Source: Acidimicrobiaceae bacterium (GTDB lineage Bacteria; Actinomycetota; Acidimicrobiia; Acidimicrobiales; Acidimicrobiaceae). From it: a DNA stretch of 64,000 nt. Positions 34,787 through 44,063 of the stretch are shown here, in pieces; positions within the stretch are counted from its first letter, which is position 1; each line of letters opens with the position of its first letter. Made by a program: the position numbers and the translations under genes. The DNA is taken from the NCBI GenBank assembly GCA_013044385.1, contig JABEUN010000019.1, forward strand, positions 1 to 64,000, written 5' to 3'. Below the pieces are notes generated by a model that was given only the letters and a program-made list of their open reading frames with translations, was not told where the DNA came from and did no database searches.

Positions 34787-35308
34787 CTAAAGCTCTTTCC
34801 CGTCCCGGCTCGCCTCGGAGAGGCTGTGCTTGGACCTGCCGAAAAGCCCATTTAGAAAGATAAGTGCAACACCAGCCACAACCGCAGAATCCGCAAGGTT
34901 GAAGGTCGGCCAGAATCCGGAATAGATGAAATCTATTACCGCACCACCATTATGACGGAAGATCCTGTCCACAACGTTACCAAGCGCTCCACCAGCTATC
35001 AAGGCAATGCCGACGAGCAGCGGAAGCTGCTTAACCCGCCTAGCGAACAACACGAGCATTACCACTGCAACGACAGCAAAGAAGCCTATTATCGCCGGGT
35101 GTCCCGATCCAAGGGAGAATGCGAACCCAGAGTTGTACTCCAGCCGAAGTTTGATAGGACCCAGCACTTCGATCTGAGAGCCCCCCGCAAGCCGACTCTG
35201 CGCCCAAGACTTCGAAACCTGGTCAAGCCCAACTACCAACGCGACTATTCCAAGCAGCAGGGGGGAACTCGCATCTCCTGCTGCCCGATGGCGTCTGAAG
35301 CTTGCCAC
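34787..35308 (-). CDS. lspA: Lipoprotein signal peptidase (signal peptidase II)
   Basis: An integral membrane aspartic protease that cleaves signal peptides of diacylglyceryl-prolipoproteins. Four hydrophobic segments are visible. Catalytic Asp motifs are GNVVDRIF and FNLADSAVV; the N-terminal LDQVSKSWAQ is typical. The frame is open for 39 codons upstream, overlapping the zinc-finger gene, so GTG 35308 (173 residues, just after the upstream stop) is preferred; no strong ribosome site supports it. It sits between the DksA/TraR-like gene and rluD. Confidence 0.92.
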   Translation of the reverse strand: MASFRRHRAAGDASSPLLLGIVALVVGLDQVSKSWAQSRLAGGSQIEVLGPIKLRLEYNSGFAFSLGSGHPAIIGFFAVVAVVMLVLFARRVKQLPLLVGIALIAGGALGNVVDRIFRHNGGAVIDFIYSGFWPTFNLADSAVVAGVALIFLNGLFGRSKHSLSEASRDGKEL

Positions 35309-35319
35309 TTCGGACCGAA

Positions 35320-35820
35320 CTATCTGAGTGCCGAGAGCCCGCCAGCTTTGCACCTCACGCAAAGCTTGGCGTAAGGGAGGGCCCTGAGTCTCGCTCTGGG
35401 AATGGGGTTCTTGCAGTTTTCGCACACGCCGTAGTTTCCCATGTTGATCCTACGGAATGCCTCGTCAATCTCTTCAACCCCAGCTCTTGCCTGTGCAGCT
35501 AGTGCGAGGTCACGTTCCCTGTCGATAGTGGTTGTACCACCCTCCCCAGACTCCTCGTCAAACTGCACCTCTCCAGGCTCCGCATCCATGGCCAGCCTGT
35601 CGGCTTCGGCTTTCAGATTTGCCGCCTGATCAAGAAGTATCTCTCTCTCGGAGGCGAGCAGTTCCTTCTGCCCGACGATGAACTCTTCAGGGCTCAGCTC
35701 GTCCAACTCCTCATCAGAGAGGTCAGCGATTGGCGGTATCGTCACTGCTGCGACGTTAGGTCGATTTGAGTCGGCCGACTTGGTGCCTCCTTTTGAGGCC
35801 CCTTTTATGCTCTTTTCCAA
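35320..35820 (-). CDS. DksA/TraR-type C4 zinc finger protein
   Basis: A 166-residue protein with an acidic, coiled-coil-prone middle (about 30-120) and a C-terminal zinc finger, C-x2-C (CENC) and C-x2-C (CVRC) separated by about 17 residues, as in DksA and TraR. The sequence YGVCENCKNPIPRARLRALP is the signature. DksA proteins bind the RNA polymerase secondary channel; actinobacterial members are less studied. The first about 30 residues are Lys/Gly/Ser-rich. TTG 35820 has GAGGAAAAG upstream. It leads the lspA-rluD run and is divergent from ileS. Confidence 0.85.
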   Translation of the reverse strand: MEKSIKGASKGGTKSADSNRPNVAAVTIPPIADLSDEELDELSPEEFIVGQKELLASEREILLDQAANLKAEADRLAMDAEPGEVQFDEESGEGGTTTIDRERDLALAAQARAGVEEIDEAFRRINMGNYGVCENCKNPIPRARLRALPYAKLCVRCKAGGLSALR

Positions 35821-36026
35821 CTTTTCCTCTAAGATCCCATCTCGGTAAATCCACGGATCAAAACGCCGCTAGCCTGCCTTCGAGCGACGGACTTCGCCGA
35901 CTGACAACGTCGTACGGCCCTGAGTAACTTCAGAACGCGTGCTACACCTTAACCGCAATCGCCAAAGCCCGTGCATTCAGAGTCAACCCCTCCTAGGCAG
36001 GAATCCATCCGTACTACTCTTAATGA

Positions 36027-39000
36027 ATGACTATCAGGCGGAATGAATCCACAACTGATGGGGGTGGAGTCCACTCCTATCCGAAGCCAAGACCCCAGCT
36101 CAATCTGCCTCAAATCGAGGAAACAATACTCAATTACTGGGAAATCGATAGTACTTTCGAAGCTTCTGTGGCTAAGAACCCGACGGGTGAGACGGAGTTC
36201 GTATTCTACGATGGCCCCCCTTTTGCCAACGGACTGCCCCACTACGGCCATCTGCTTACCGGATTCGTCAAAGATGCGATACCTCGCTATCAGACGATGC
36301 GGGGCCGAAGAGTTGAACGACGTTTCGGTTGGGACTGCCATGGCCTGCCTGCCGAGATGGCGACCGAGAAGGAACTCGGAGTAAATGGACGAATAGAGGT
36401 CGAGCAGTTCGGCATTGGCAAGTTCAACGACCACTGCCGTTCGTTGGTACAACGGACCACAGACGAGTGGCACAGGTACGTCAATCGCCAGGCTCGCTGG
36501 GTGGACTTCACGAACGACTACAAGACGATGGACTCCCCATTTATGGAGTCCGTCATCTGGGCATTTAAAGAGCTCTACCGCAAAGGTCTCGCATACGAGG
36601 GATATCGTGTCCTTCCCTACTGCTGGGAGTGCGAGACGCCACTTTCAAACTTCGAGACCCGTCAAGACAACTCCTACCGAAGCAGAGTGGATCCAGCAGT
36701 CACCGTTGAATTCACACTCGACCCCGACCCATCGTGCAACGTACCGGAACTACGTGGCTCCCCCAGGCTGCTCGCGTGGACGACTACGCCGTGGACGCTT
36801 CCGGCAAATCTCGCAGTGGCAGTAGGTCCTGACATCGACTACGCCGCAGTAAAGATCGACGGAAAGATACTGGTGTTGGCTGAATCGAGAATGGAGCATT
36901 ACGGCACCGAACTCGATGGCGGTCAAGTCGTGGCAAGATTCAAGGGTACCGAGCTCGTGGGCCGAACTTTCACTCCTATTTTTGACTACTTCAACGACCT
37001 CGCCGGCGCATTCCGGGTAATCGCCGGAGACTTCGTAGCTACCGACGAAGGAACCGGTATCGTCCAGATGGCTCCCGGGTTCGGCGAAGAGGACCAACAA
37101 GCTTGTGAAGCAGCGGGCATTCCGTTAGTCTGTCCCGTCGACGACCGGGCAAGATACACCACAGAGATGGGAGACATTGCCGGAATTCAGGTATTTGAAG
37201 CAAATCCCTACTTGATTAAAAAGCTCGCCGAGCGCGGAGTCCTCTTCCAACAAGCTGACTATGACCACTCCTATCCACACTGCTGGCGCACAGACACTCC
37301 CCTCATTTATAAGGCTGTAAGTTCATGGTTCGTCAAAGTCACAGCGCTCAAAGAGCGACTTCTCGAGAAAAATGAAGAGATCAATTGGGTACCAAGCCAC
37401 ATACAGGATGGGGCGTTCGGAAAGTGGCTAGAAGGCGCTAGAGATTGGTCGATCACTCGTAACCGATACTGGGGCACGCCAATTCCGGTTTGGAAATCCG
37501 ATGATCCGGCCTATCCCCGCATCGATGTATACGGCTCGCTTGCCGAGCTGGCGGCAGATTTCGGTTCAGCGCCTACGGATCTGCATCGACCAGCCATCGA
37601 TGAACTAGTGCGGCCCAATCCCGACGATCCGACTGGGAAATCGATGATGCGTCGGGTACCAGACATTATGGATTGCTGGTTCGAATCCGGTTCGATGCCT
37701 TATGCACAGTTGCACTATCCGTTCGAGAACCGTGAACAGTTCGAGCAGCACTTCCCTGCAGACTTCATAGTTGAATACATTGGACAAACCCGTGGCTGGT
37801 TCTACACACTGCACGTTTTATCTGTGGCGATCTTCGACAAACCACCGTTCAAACACTGCATGGCCCATGGTGTCCTCCTTGGATCCGACGGAAGCAAGTT
37901 GTCCAAACGGCTCCAGAACTACCCAGACCCATGGGCGGTGTTCGAAGAGATCGGCGCGGATGCCATGAGATGGTTCCTGCTATCTTCCTCGGTGCTTCGC
38001 GGTCAGGAGATGGTGCTTGACAGAGCTGCGATTGTTGACGTGCAGCGACGCGTTATAAATCCGATCTGGAACGCATTCTATTTTCTATCGCTTTATGCCG
38101 AGATCGACGGCATAGTCGGAACGGAGCGATATGACCAGTCAGGTCTCTTAGATCGCTACATACTGGCGAAGACTGAAGAACTCATTCGAAGCACAACTGA
38201 GGCGATGGACAACTTCGATCTCACCTCGGCAACCAGCAAGATCGAAGCATTTCTAGACGCTCTGAACAACTGGTACATCAGGAGATCACGAGAGCGATTC
38301 TGGCGGGAGAATCCAAAGGACGGAACAACCGATCAGGACAAGTCCGACGCTTACGATACCCTGCACACAGTGCTGACTATCTTGACCAGGCTCACCGCTC
38401 CTCTGCTTCCGATGTTGAGCGAGGAGATATATCGAAGTCTCACGGGTGAACGAAGCGTACACCTTTCAGATTGGCCCACCGTCAAGTCACTGACGTCGGA
38501 CATGGCCCTGGTAACTGAGATGGATATGGTGCGCGAGGTATGTTCCCTTGCCCACTCAATCCGAAAGGCGAACGGCCTAAGAGCGCGACTACCTCTTAGA
38601 AAGGTGGTCGTGGCATCGCCCGACTCCGAGGCCCTATCCTCCTACAAAGAACTCATCAAGAGCGAACTAAATATCAAAGAGGTCGAACTCCTCGACGATC
38701 CCTCGTCATTATCAACAGTGGTGATATCAGTGGTCCCATCAAAAATCGGGCCGAGACTTGGCAAGGCCGTCCAGCAGGTCATTGCCGCCGCCAAACAAGG
38801 TAACTTCAGGTTGCTTGAAGATCAGCGCGCTGAGGTCGGTGGGCACCTGCTGGAAGCAGATGAGTTCGAAGTCCAAACTCGAGCAGCAGACGAATCGAGC
38901 ACCCGCGTACTGCCATCACGACAGGGAATCGTCTTTCTGGACACCGCAATCGACGACGAGCTAGAACTCGAAGGACTTGCCAGAGACGTCGTGCGAGACA

Positions 39001-39239
39001 TCCAACGATCTCGAAAGGAGGCAGACTTCTCGGTCTCGGACAGAGTCTACGTGAACCTCGAAATCGGCGACGGGGTCGATTCAAAGCTAGGTCAGGCCGT
39101 TTTAAAACACCTTGAGTCCATTGCCCACCAAGTGCTAGCTATCGAACTGAAGGTCAATTCCGGCCCGATAGCTGAGCCAGAGAGATCCGAGGCATTCAAT
39201 ATAAACGACACCGAGGTCCGACTAACTATTAGACGGTAG
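36027..39239 (+). CDS. ileS: Isoleucyl-tRNA synthetase, type 2
   Basis: A 1070-residue class I synthetase charging tRNA-Ile. HIGH is present as HYGH (residues 72-75), and KMSKS as KLSKR near 623-627. The CP1 editing domain contains WTTTPWTLPANLAVAVG. Length and the HYGH variant mark the eukaryote-like IleRS2 class found in actinobacteria, often naturally mupirocin-tolerant. TACTCT lies 6 bases before the ATG and no ribosome site is present, so translation may be leaderless. I looked for a T-box in the 200-bp upstream gap and saw none. It is convergent with divIVA. Confidence 0.96.
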   Translation: MTIRRNESTTDGGGVHSYPKPRPQLNLPQIEETILNYWEIDSTFEASVAKNPTGETEFVFYDGPPFANGLPHYGHLLTGFVKDAIPRYQTMRGRRVERRFGWDCHGLPAEMATEKELGVNGRIEVEQFGIGKFNDHCRSLVQRTTDEWHRYVNRQARWVDFTNDYKTMDSPFMESVIWAFKELYRKGLAYEGYRVLPYCWECETPLSNFETRQDNSYRSRVDPAVTVEFTLDPDPSCNVPELRGSPRLLAWTTTPWTLPANLAVAVGPDIDYAAVKIDGKILVLAESRMEHYGTELDGGQVVARFKGTELVGRTFTPIFDYFNDLAGAFRVIAGDFVATDEGTGIVQMAPGFGEEDQQACEAAGIPLVCPVDDRARYTTEMGDIAGIQVFEANPYLIKKLAERGVLFQQADYDHSYPHCWRTDTPLIYKAVSSWFVKVTALKERLLEKNEEINWVPSHIQDGAFGKWLEGARDWSITRNRYWGTPIPVWKSDDPAYPRIDVYGSLAELAADFGSAPTDLHRPAIDELVRPNPDDPTGKSMMRRVPDIMDCWFESGSMPYAQLHYPFENREQFEQHFPADFIVEYIGQTRGWFYTLHVLSVAIFDKPPFKHCMAHGVLLGSDGSKLSKRLQNYPDPWAVFEEIGADAMRWFLLSSSVLRGQEMVLDRAAIVDVQRRVINPIWNAFYFLSLYAEIDGIVGTERYDQSGLLDRYILAKTEELIRSTTEAMDNFDLTSATSKIEAFLDALNNWYIRRSRERFWRENPKDGTTDQDKSDAYDTLHTVLTILTRLTAPLLPMLSEEIYRSLTGERSVHLSDWPTVKSLTSDMALVTEMDMVREVCSLAHSIRKANGLRARLPLRKVVVASPDSEALSSYKELIKSELNIKEVELLDDPSSLSTVVISVVPSKIGPRLGKAVQQVIAAAKQGNFRLLEDQRAEVGGHLLEADEFEVQTRAADESSTRVLPSRQGIVFLDTAIDDELELEGLARDVVRDIQRSRKEADFSVSDRVYVNLEIGDGVDSKLGQAVLKHLESIAHQVLAIELKVNSGPIAEPERSEAFNINDTEVRLTIRR

Positions 39240-39303
39240 TCCAACCAATCAGACGAGATTGCAACGCCAAGTAACCTCTAATAGCTAATAAGGTGACGAG
39301 TCC

Positions 39304-40140
39304 TTAGATTCTATGGTCCTCGTCATCGAAGAGAACTGGATTGGAGTACTCGGACTCATCTTCTATCAGCCTGAACTGTGAGCGCCCGAAATCAAGACTC
39401 ATAACGTCCGAATCACCTTCATCATCGCTCGCTGTCTCGGTCGATTCATCGGAAAAGAATGGATTTGACTGAACGAATAGAACCTCTGTCTCTCCATCAG
39501 CAACTGGGAATTCATTGACTTCATCAACTTCTAATTCAGCATTTTCTGCCGACTGGTTAACTGCTGAATCGATCGTTGGCAAATCAACTTCGGCTCGAGC
39601 CGGGATCGAGTGCGAAAGCTGATCGGCAAACTCCCTAAGCAATGTGGCAGCATCTAGCCTGGCCTCATCAACTTTGGTATTGATCTCCTGAATCTCATCA
39701 AGCACGGCAGTCTTTCGGCTAGAAAGCTCGACCAGCTCGGAGTTGAGAGCATTCACCTTCGTCTCAAGCTCAACAGTCACTTTGTAATTCGCATCCTCGA
39801 TCATCTTCGCTGCACGAGCTGTTGCATCTTGTCGAATCTGTTCGGCTTCAACATGAGCATCACGTACAACTTGGTCAGCGGTGTGCTGAGCTAACAAAAG
39901 GGTCCGCTGAATTGTGTCGCCGCCCATGGACATCGGAAGTTGTGAAGACTGCGCAGAAGAGGAGGACTGCACCTTCTGCTCGGCATCACGTAGGCGCCTC
40001 TCTAGTATCTCGATACCAGCTGCAACCTTTTCGAGGAACTCATCGACGTCATCTTGGTGGTAGCCGCGAATCCTCTCGCGGAACTCGACCTCGCGCACAG
40101 TCTTGGCGCCGAACTCCAACTCCATACCTCCCTCGCTCAT
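39304..40140 (-). CDS. divIVA: DivIVA/Wag31-type cell pole and growth protein
   Basis: A 278-residue DivIVA-domain protein. The N-terminal lipid-binding segment includes REVEFRERIRGYHQDDVDEFL, then long coiled coils (about 30-70 and 95-185, rich in Glu, Lys and Ala), and an acidic C-terminal tail. In actinobacteria DivIVA marks poles and directs wall growth. ATG 40140 is chosen because GGGGG lies 7 bases upstream; TTG 40146 and an ATG at the MELEF position are alternatives. It ends the dcw cluster in the usual actinobacterial place after sepF and yggT. Confidence 0.9.
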   Translation of the reverse strand: MSEGGMELEFGAKTVREVEFRERIRGYHQDDVDEFLEKVAAGIEILERRLRDAEQKVQSSSSAQSSQLPMSMGGDTIQRTLLLAQHTADQVVRDAHVEAEQIRQDATARAAKMIEDANYKVTVELETKVNALNSELVELSSRKTAVLDEIQEINTKVDEARLDAATLLREFADQLSHSIPARAEVDLPTIDSAVNQSAENAELEVDEVNEFPVADGETEVLFVQSNPFFSDESTETASDDEGDSDVMSLDFGRSQFRLIEDESEYSNPVLFDDEDHRI

Positions 40141-40174
40141 CTGCAACCCCCAGTTCTCCCGTCGCTACTCTGAG

Positions 40175-40444
40175 CTATCGCGCCACAATTGGAATGAGAA
40201 TGAAATTGATAAGTACCAGCGCAACCAGTGGCGACAAATCGAACTGCATTGCACCAGCTCCAACTCTGGGCATCAGTCTTCTTATCGGCCTCAGAACCGG
40301 TTCAGTAAAACGCGAAAGCATCATATTCAAACGCGAGACTGACGAATATGTACCGGGTGGTATCCAACTCAGTACCACCTGAACAAGAATTGCGAGACCC
40401 AGAAGTCGGAGAATGTCAATCAGCACTACCTGAATCGGATTCAC
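40175..40444 (-). CDS. YggT family membrane protein
   Basis: An 89-residue membrane protein with two hydrophobic segments (about 5-27 and 65-88) and the YggT motif LSRFTEPVLRPIRRLMPRVG between them. YggT proteins lie next to sepF in Gram-positive division clusters; their role is unclear (possibly osmotic or division-related). GTG 40444 overlaps the sepF stop as GTGA. Confidence 0.9.
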   Translation of the reverse strand: MNPIQVVLIDILRLLGLAILVQVVLSWIPPGTYSSVSRLNMMLSRFTEPVLRPIRRLMPRVGAGAMQFDLSPLVALVLINFILIPIVAR

Positions 40445-41118
40445 GACTGACCTCGACCGAACAATGATCTCTGGGCTAATCCTTCAACTTCTTCCTGAGC
40501 AACTTCCACATTGGAAGGCGTCAGAAGAAACACTTGACCGGCCACCCGCTTCATCTTTCCATCGAGAGAGTAGGTCACGCCAGAACAGAAATCCACTATT
40601 CGCCTATGAAGATCTTTATCGATTCCTTCAAGATTCACAATGACGGGCTGTGCCAATTTCATCCTGTCACCAATGTCTTGTACGTCAGAAAATTTTGAAG
40701 GAAAGGCGATATGAAGCTTGGACTGCTCTCGACTCAGCGGTCGAATAACCTGAGTCCGATCAAAGTCAACCGCTTGACCGCTCTCAGATTGTCCGTACCC
40801 ACGGGAACCAGCCGACTGCTCGGCAACCGGAAATACCTGTACTCGAGACTGCTGCGCACGAGGTTGCTCGTGTATGACCTCAGCCATCTCATACTTCATT
40901 GTTTGGCGAGGCTGCTCCTGTACCCTCCGCTCAGGCTCCTGTCGACGATGATCGTGCTCGGAATGCCGGCCCTCAGACTCAAAACGTCTTGATTCGGGTT
41001 CCGCACTTCTATATTCGCTCTCGTAACGACGATCCCCACTGTAAACGGGGACCTCCATCTCTTCCTCTTCGTCGCTGAAGCCGAGCAACACCATCGCCCT
41101 GTGAACAAACGTTCCCAT
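40441..41118 (-). CDS. sepF: Cell division protein SepF
   Basis: A 225-residue SepF, membrane tether and partner of FtsZ. An N-terminal amphipathic segment (MGTFVHRAMVLLGF) is followed by a long charged linker rich in Arg, Glu and Gln (about 20-125) and the conserved C-terminal domain (about 135-215), with SKFSDVQDIGDRMKLAQPVI and GQVFLLTPSNVEV. SepF takes the membrane-anchor role where FtsA is missing, consistent with no ftsA here. Confidence 0.93.
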   Translation of the reverse strand: MGTFVHRAMVLLGFSDEEEEMEVPVYSGDRRYESEYRSAEPESRRFESEGRHSEHDHRRQEPERRVQEQPRQTMKYEMAEVIHEQPRAQQSRVQVFPVAEQSAGSRGYGQSESGQAVDFDRTQVIRPLSREQSKLHIAFPSKFSDVQDIGDRMKLAQPVIVNLEGIDKDLHRRIVDFCSGVTYSLDGKMKRVAGQVFLLTPSNVEVAQEEVEGLAQRSLFGRGQS

Positions 41119-41144
41119 ATTCCTAGCTTCTCCTCAAACTTCCA

Positions 41145-41861
41145 TTAACTTGTCACATTCGGATTGAAATTCGGTCTATGCCCAAGTAGGGCACTTCCTA
41201 GCCGAACTTCTGTCGCACCGGCCATTACGGCCAGCTCAAAATCATCACTCATGCCCATCGAACAGTGCTGTAGGGCGTGTTCGTCGCACAAGTCTTTTAA
41301 CATTCTAAAGACCCTCAGCGTGTTGGCAGGGACCTCTACTGGTGCAACCGTCATCAGGCCAGATATTTTCAAACCTAAATCGTCACCGTAGCGCTTCAGC
41401 CCTGGTACCTCAGATAGTTCGGCTCCGTTTCGTCCCGGATCTCGATCGAATTTCACTTGGAGAAACAGGTCGCCTTCGAATCCGATCTTGCCGAGCCGGT
41501 CCAGCTCTGAAGTGCGTGAGATGGTCTCTATCACGTCAACCATCGTCGACAGTGACCTGGCCTTGTTGGACTGCATATGACCAATGAAATGCCTTCTGAG
41601 GCCATCTAAGTCCCGAGTAGACCTGAACTTATCGGACAACTCCTGAACGTAATTCTCCCCAATTGCTCTGACTCCGGCTCTATATGCTGCTTCAGTAACA
41701 TAGGCCGGAAAACCCTTGGTCACGCAAAGAATCAGAACGGGGCGCCCGTCAGAGAGTTCCGAGATCCTCCCCTGGACGACTTGCAGACGCTCCATTATGC
41801 CTTCGGCAACGACGTCAACCTGGGAGCAAGTCGGGCTACTGGTATTGAGGTCGACCTTCAT
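41145..41861 (-). CDS. PLP homeostasis protein (YggS/PipY family)
   Basis: A 238-residue PLP-binding single-barrel protein. The PLP lysine is in LCVTKGFPA; RAIGENYVQEL, HFIGHMQSNKA and GMSDDFELAVMAGATEVRLG are hallmark segments. YggS proteins buffer pyridoxal phosphate and affect amino-acid balance. The ATG overlaps the pgeF stop by 4 bases. The place between pgeF and sepF is typical. Confidence 0.94.
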   Translation of the reverse strand: MKVDLNTSSPTCSQVDVVAEGIMERLQVVQGRISELSDGRPVLILCVTKGFPAYVTEAAYRAGVRAIGENYVQELSDKFRSTRDLDGLRRHFIGHMQSNKARSLSTMVDVIETISRTSELDRLGKIGFEGDLFLQVKFDRDPGRNGAELSEVPGLKRYGDDLGLKISGLMTVAPVEVPANTLRVFRMLKDLCDEHALQHCSMGMSDDFELAVMAGATEVRLGSALLGHRPNFNPNVTS

Positions 41862-42574
41862 TCCTGGCCTCTTCGCTGGTGGTCAGATCTGAATACGAAA
41901 CTCGCCTGTCTCTCCAACGTCGCATCTCGACGGAAGGAGCTTAGATTCGAAGATTCGAATGTGCACGCGCCTGACTCTGCCACAACCACGGCGCCGGACC
42001 GCTCTACTTCCAGTTTGATCAGTTCAGATAGATCTAGATGTTGCCTGTTGTCCACTGTCCTAAATGCTACACCACCAAAACGGCCACGAACTGTGGCGGC
42101 AGAATCACCTTCGAATTCGTAACAGTCGGCACAGATATGGGGACCAATTGCAACCTTGACATCTCCTCCCCGAGCCACATTCCGAAGTGTATGAACGGTT
42201 TTGGAGACCAGCCCTGACAAAATCCCCCGCCAACCGCAGTGAGCAATCGCCACCGCCGCATCGGTTGCCAAAGCGACCGGCACACAATCTGCCGTGAGAA
42301 TACAGAGTGCTGTTTGTCTGTCCTCCGTGAGTAGTGCATCAGCACGCACATCGCTATAGTCCGAATCTCGATCGACTACAAAGACACGGTCAGAGTGGAA
42401 CTGATACGGCCGCACCATTTCGTCCAGGTCGAATTCGAGCCGGGTAACTGTTCTAATGAGTTCAGTTGAGCTTGATCTGCCAACCGGCCATACCTCACGA
42501 GGTGGTGCCGGTGGAGAGGAGTCCAAAAATACAGCGGTGGCGCCATAATCGGCGAATTCATACCGCCAGACCAT
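41858..42574 (-). CDS. pgeF: Peptidoglycan editing factor PgeF (laccase-domain, YfiH/YlmD family)
   Basis: A 238-residue multicopper-like cytoplasmic protein. The family motif HCGWRG with the nearby Cys/His set (TADCVPVAL, CADCYEF) is present. PgeF hydrolyses mis-made UDP-MurNAc-L-Ser to keep L-Ala in the stem peptide, in keeping with its place between ftsZ and yggS. It starts 10 bases after ftsZ without a strong ribosome site. Confidence 0.9.
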   Translation of the reverse strand: MVWRYEFADYGATAVFLDSSPPAPPREVWPVGRSSSTELIRTVTRLEFDLDEMVRPYQFHSDRVFVVDRDSDYSDVRADALLTEDRQTALCILTADCVPVALATDAAVAIAHCGWRGILSGLVSKTVHTLRNVARGGDVKVAIGPHICADCYEFEGDSAATVRGRFGGVAFRTVDNRQHLDLSELIKLEVERSGAVVVAESGACTFESSNLSSFRRDATLERQASFVFRSDHQRRGQE

Positions 42575-42584
42575 TTGGGCTAGC

Positions 42585-43745
42585 TCATCTCAAGAACGAT
42601 GGAACATCATCGTCGTCATCCGGATCGAGATCCGCCACGGGTTGAGCGGGGTCCTGTCGATCTTGGCTAGCCACCTGCCCGTTGGTCCCATTTGGCTGTA
42701 GTTGAGTAACACTCGCCCTAGCTGAAGGCTTGGCGGAACCTCTCGAAGAGTTACTACCGCTACTCGACTTCGCGAGCCCAGCTATCTCTAGGTCTTTCCA
42801 CTCTTCGAATCCAGCGGCAATCACGGTTACCCGTACCTCGTCGCCCATTGACTCATCAATTACAGATCCGAAGATGATGTTCGCTTCTACATCGGCTGCA
42901 TCGTGGATGATTGAAGCTGCCTCATTGACTTCGAAAAGACCCAGATCCATACCGCCCGCAATGTTTAGTAGCACTCCTCTGGCGCCTTCTATCGAAGCCT
43001 CCAGCAGGGGGGAGGTAATTGCGGCTCGTGCAGCATTGAGCGCACGTGACTCTCCCGACGCCTTACCTATGCCCATGATCGCAGATCCGGCGCCGGCCAT
43101 GATCATCTTGACATCGGCGAAATCGGTATTAATTAGTCCCGGGGTCGTAATCAACTCAGTGATACCCTGAACTCCCTGCATCAGCACATCATCTGCGAGC
43201 CTGAAGGCCGATAACATCGACGTCTTCTCACTTGAAACCTGAATCAAACGTTCGTTCGGAATAACAATGAGAGTGTCGACATTCTCCTTGAGCGATTGGA
43301 TGCCCTCTTGGGCCTGCACGGAACGTCGCCTTCCTTCAAAGGCGAACGGCCGCGTGACAACACCGATGGTAAGTGCACCTAAATCCCTGGCAATCTCCGC
43401 CACTACGGGTGCACCGCCGGTGCCCGTGCCACCACCTTCGCCGGCAGTGATGAAGACCATGTCGGCACCCTTTAGTGCCTCCTGGATCTCATCCACATGT
43501 TCCTGAGCGGCCTGTCGGCCGATGCTAGGTGCTGAGCCTGCGCCTAACCCGCGGGTCAACTGTCTCCCGATATCAAGACGTACATCGGCTTCGCTCATGA
43601 GAAGGGCTTGAGCATCTGTGTTAATTGCAATGAACTCGACGCCCTTGAGGCCAGCCTCGATCATCCGATTAACAGCGTTACCACCGCCACCGCCGATGCC
43701 GACGACCTTAATAACGGCAATGTAATTTTGAGCATCGCCAGCCAT
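42585..43745 (-). CDS. ftsZ: Cell division protein FtsZ
   Basis: A 386-residue tubulin homologue forming the Z-ring. The GTP motif GGGTGTG is at residues 104-110, the T7 loop is [11 protein letters not shown], and after a disordered Ser/Gly/Gln linker the conserved C-terminal peptide is [11 protein letters not shown], the site that binds SepF and other partners. ATG 43745 ([16 protein letters not shown]) has GGAGG 10 bases upstream. ATG 43781 would add 12 residues; the frame is open still further but those codons do not look like FtsZ. Confidence 0.96.
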   Translation of the reverse strand: MAGDAQNYIAVIKVVGIGGGGGNAVNRMIEAGLKGVEFIAINTDAQALLMSEADVRLDIGRQLTRGLGAGSAPSIGRQAAQEHVDEIQEALKGADMVFITAGEGGGTGTGGAPVVAEIARDLGALTIGVVTRPFAFEGRRRSVQAQEGIQSLKENVDTLIVIPNERLIQVSSEKTSMLSAFRLADDVLMQGVQGITELITTPGLINTDFADVKMIMAGAGSAIMGIGKASGESRALNAARAAITSPLLEASIEGARGVLLNIAGGMDLGLFEVNEAASIIHDAADVEANIIFGSVIDESMGDEVRVTVIAAGFEEWKDLEIAGLAKSSSGSNSSRGSAKPSARASVTQLQPNGTNGQVASQDRQDPAQPVADLDPDDDDDVPSFLR

Positions 43746-44063
43746 GGCCCCCACGCCTCCAAATCGCTTTATATCGAACATCCCCCCGGACTCGCCTAAT
43801 TTTGCCCAGATGTACGATCGGTGTGCAGTAGATACTAGCCATCGACGGGTGCAAGATTCGGCTACACGCGACATGAATTCGGTAGAATTCGCCAGCAACG
43901 CCTAGGGCTCGACCGGAACATCTTCCAATTGTGAATTCTTGATGTGAACCAGCAAATCAAACTCAGCGAGGTGTCCGCCTTGTTGACCTATGCTCAACTG
44001 CAGCAAGATTCCAATCGGCCATGGTTGAGCTCATCTCGGAGAGGCAGAATTGGCACTGATGGC
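43746..44063. other. murB-ftsZ intergenic region where ftsQ would be expected
   Basis: 318 bp between the murB stop and the ftsZ start. No full-length ftsQ (usually 230-330 codons) can fit. One minus-strand frame of about 40 codons ends in a KNSQLEDVPVEP stretch; it has no sure start and I cannot match it to FtsQ. The region probably holds an ftsZ promoter. Confidence 0.6.

Noticed and set aside
35821-36026. T-box riboswitch upstream of ileS
   Set aside because: The conserved TGGNACCGCG-type sequence and specifier stem are not seen; the region looks like a plain divergent promoter.
42730-43170. Long plus-strand frames opposite ftsZ and other well-defined genes
   Set aside because: They mirror strongly coding minus-strand genes and show low-complexity Ser/Pro/Ala shadow composition.
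43850-44030. Remnant of ftsQ between murB and ftsZ
   Set aside because: Only a frame of about 40 codons without recognisable POTRA or FtsQ sequence; cannot be distinguished from chance.
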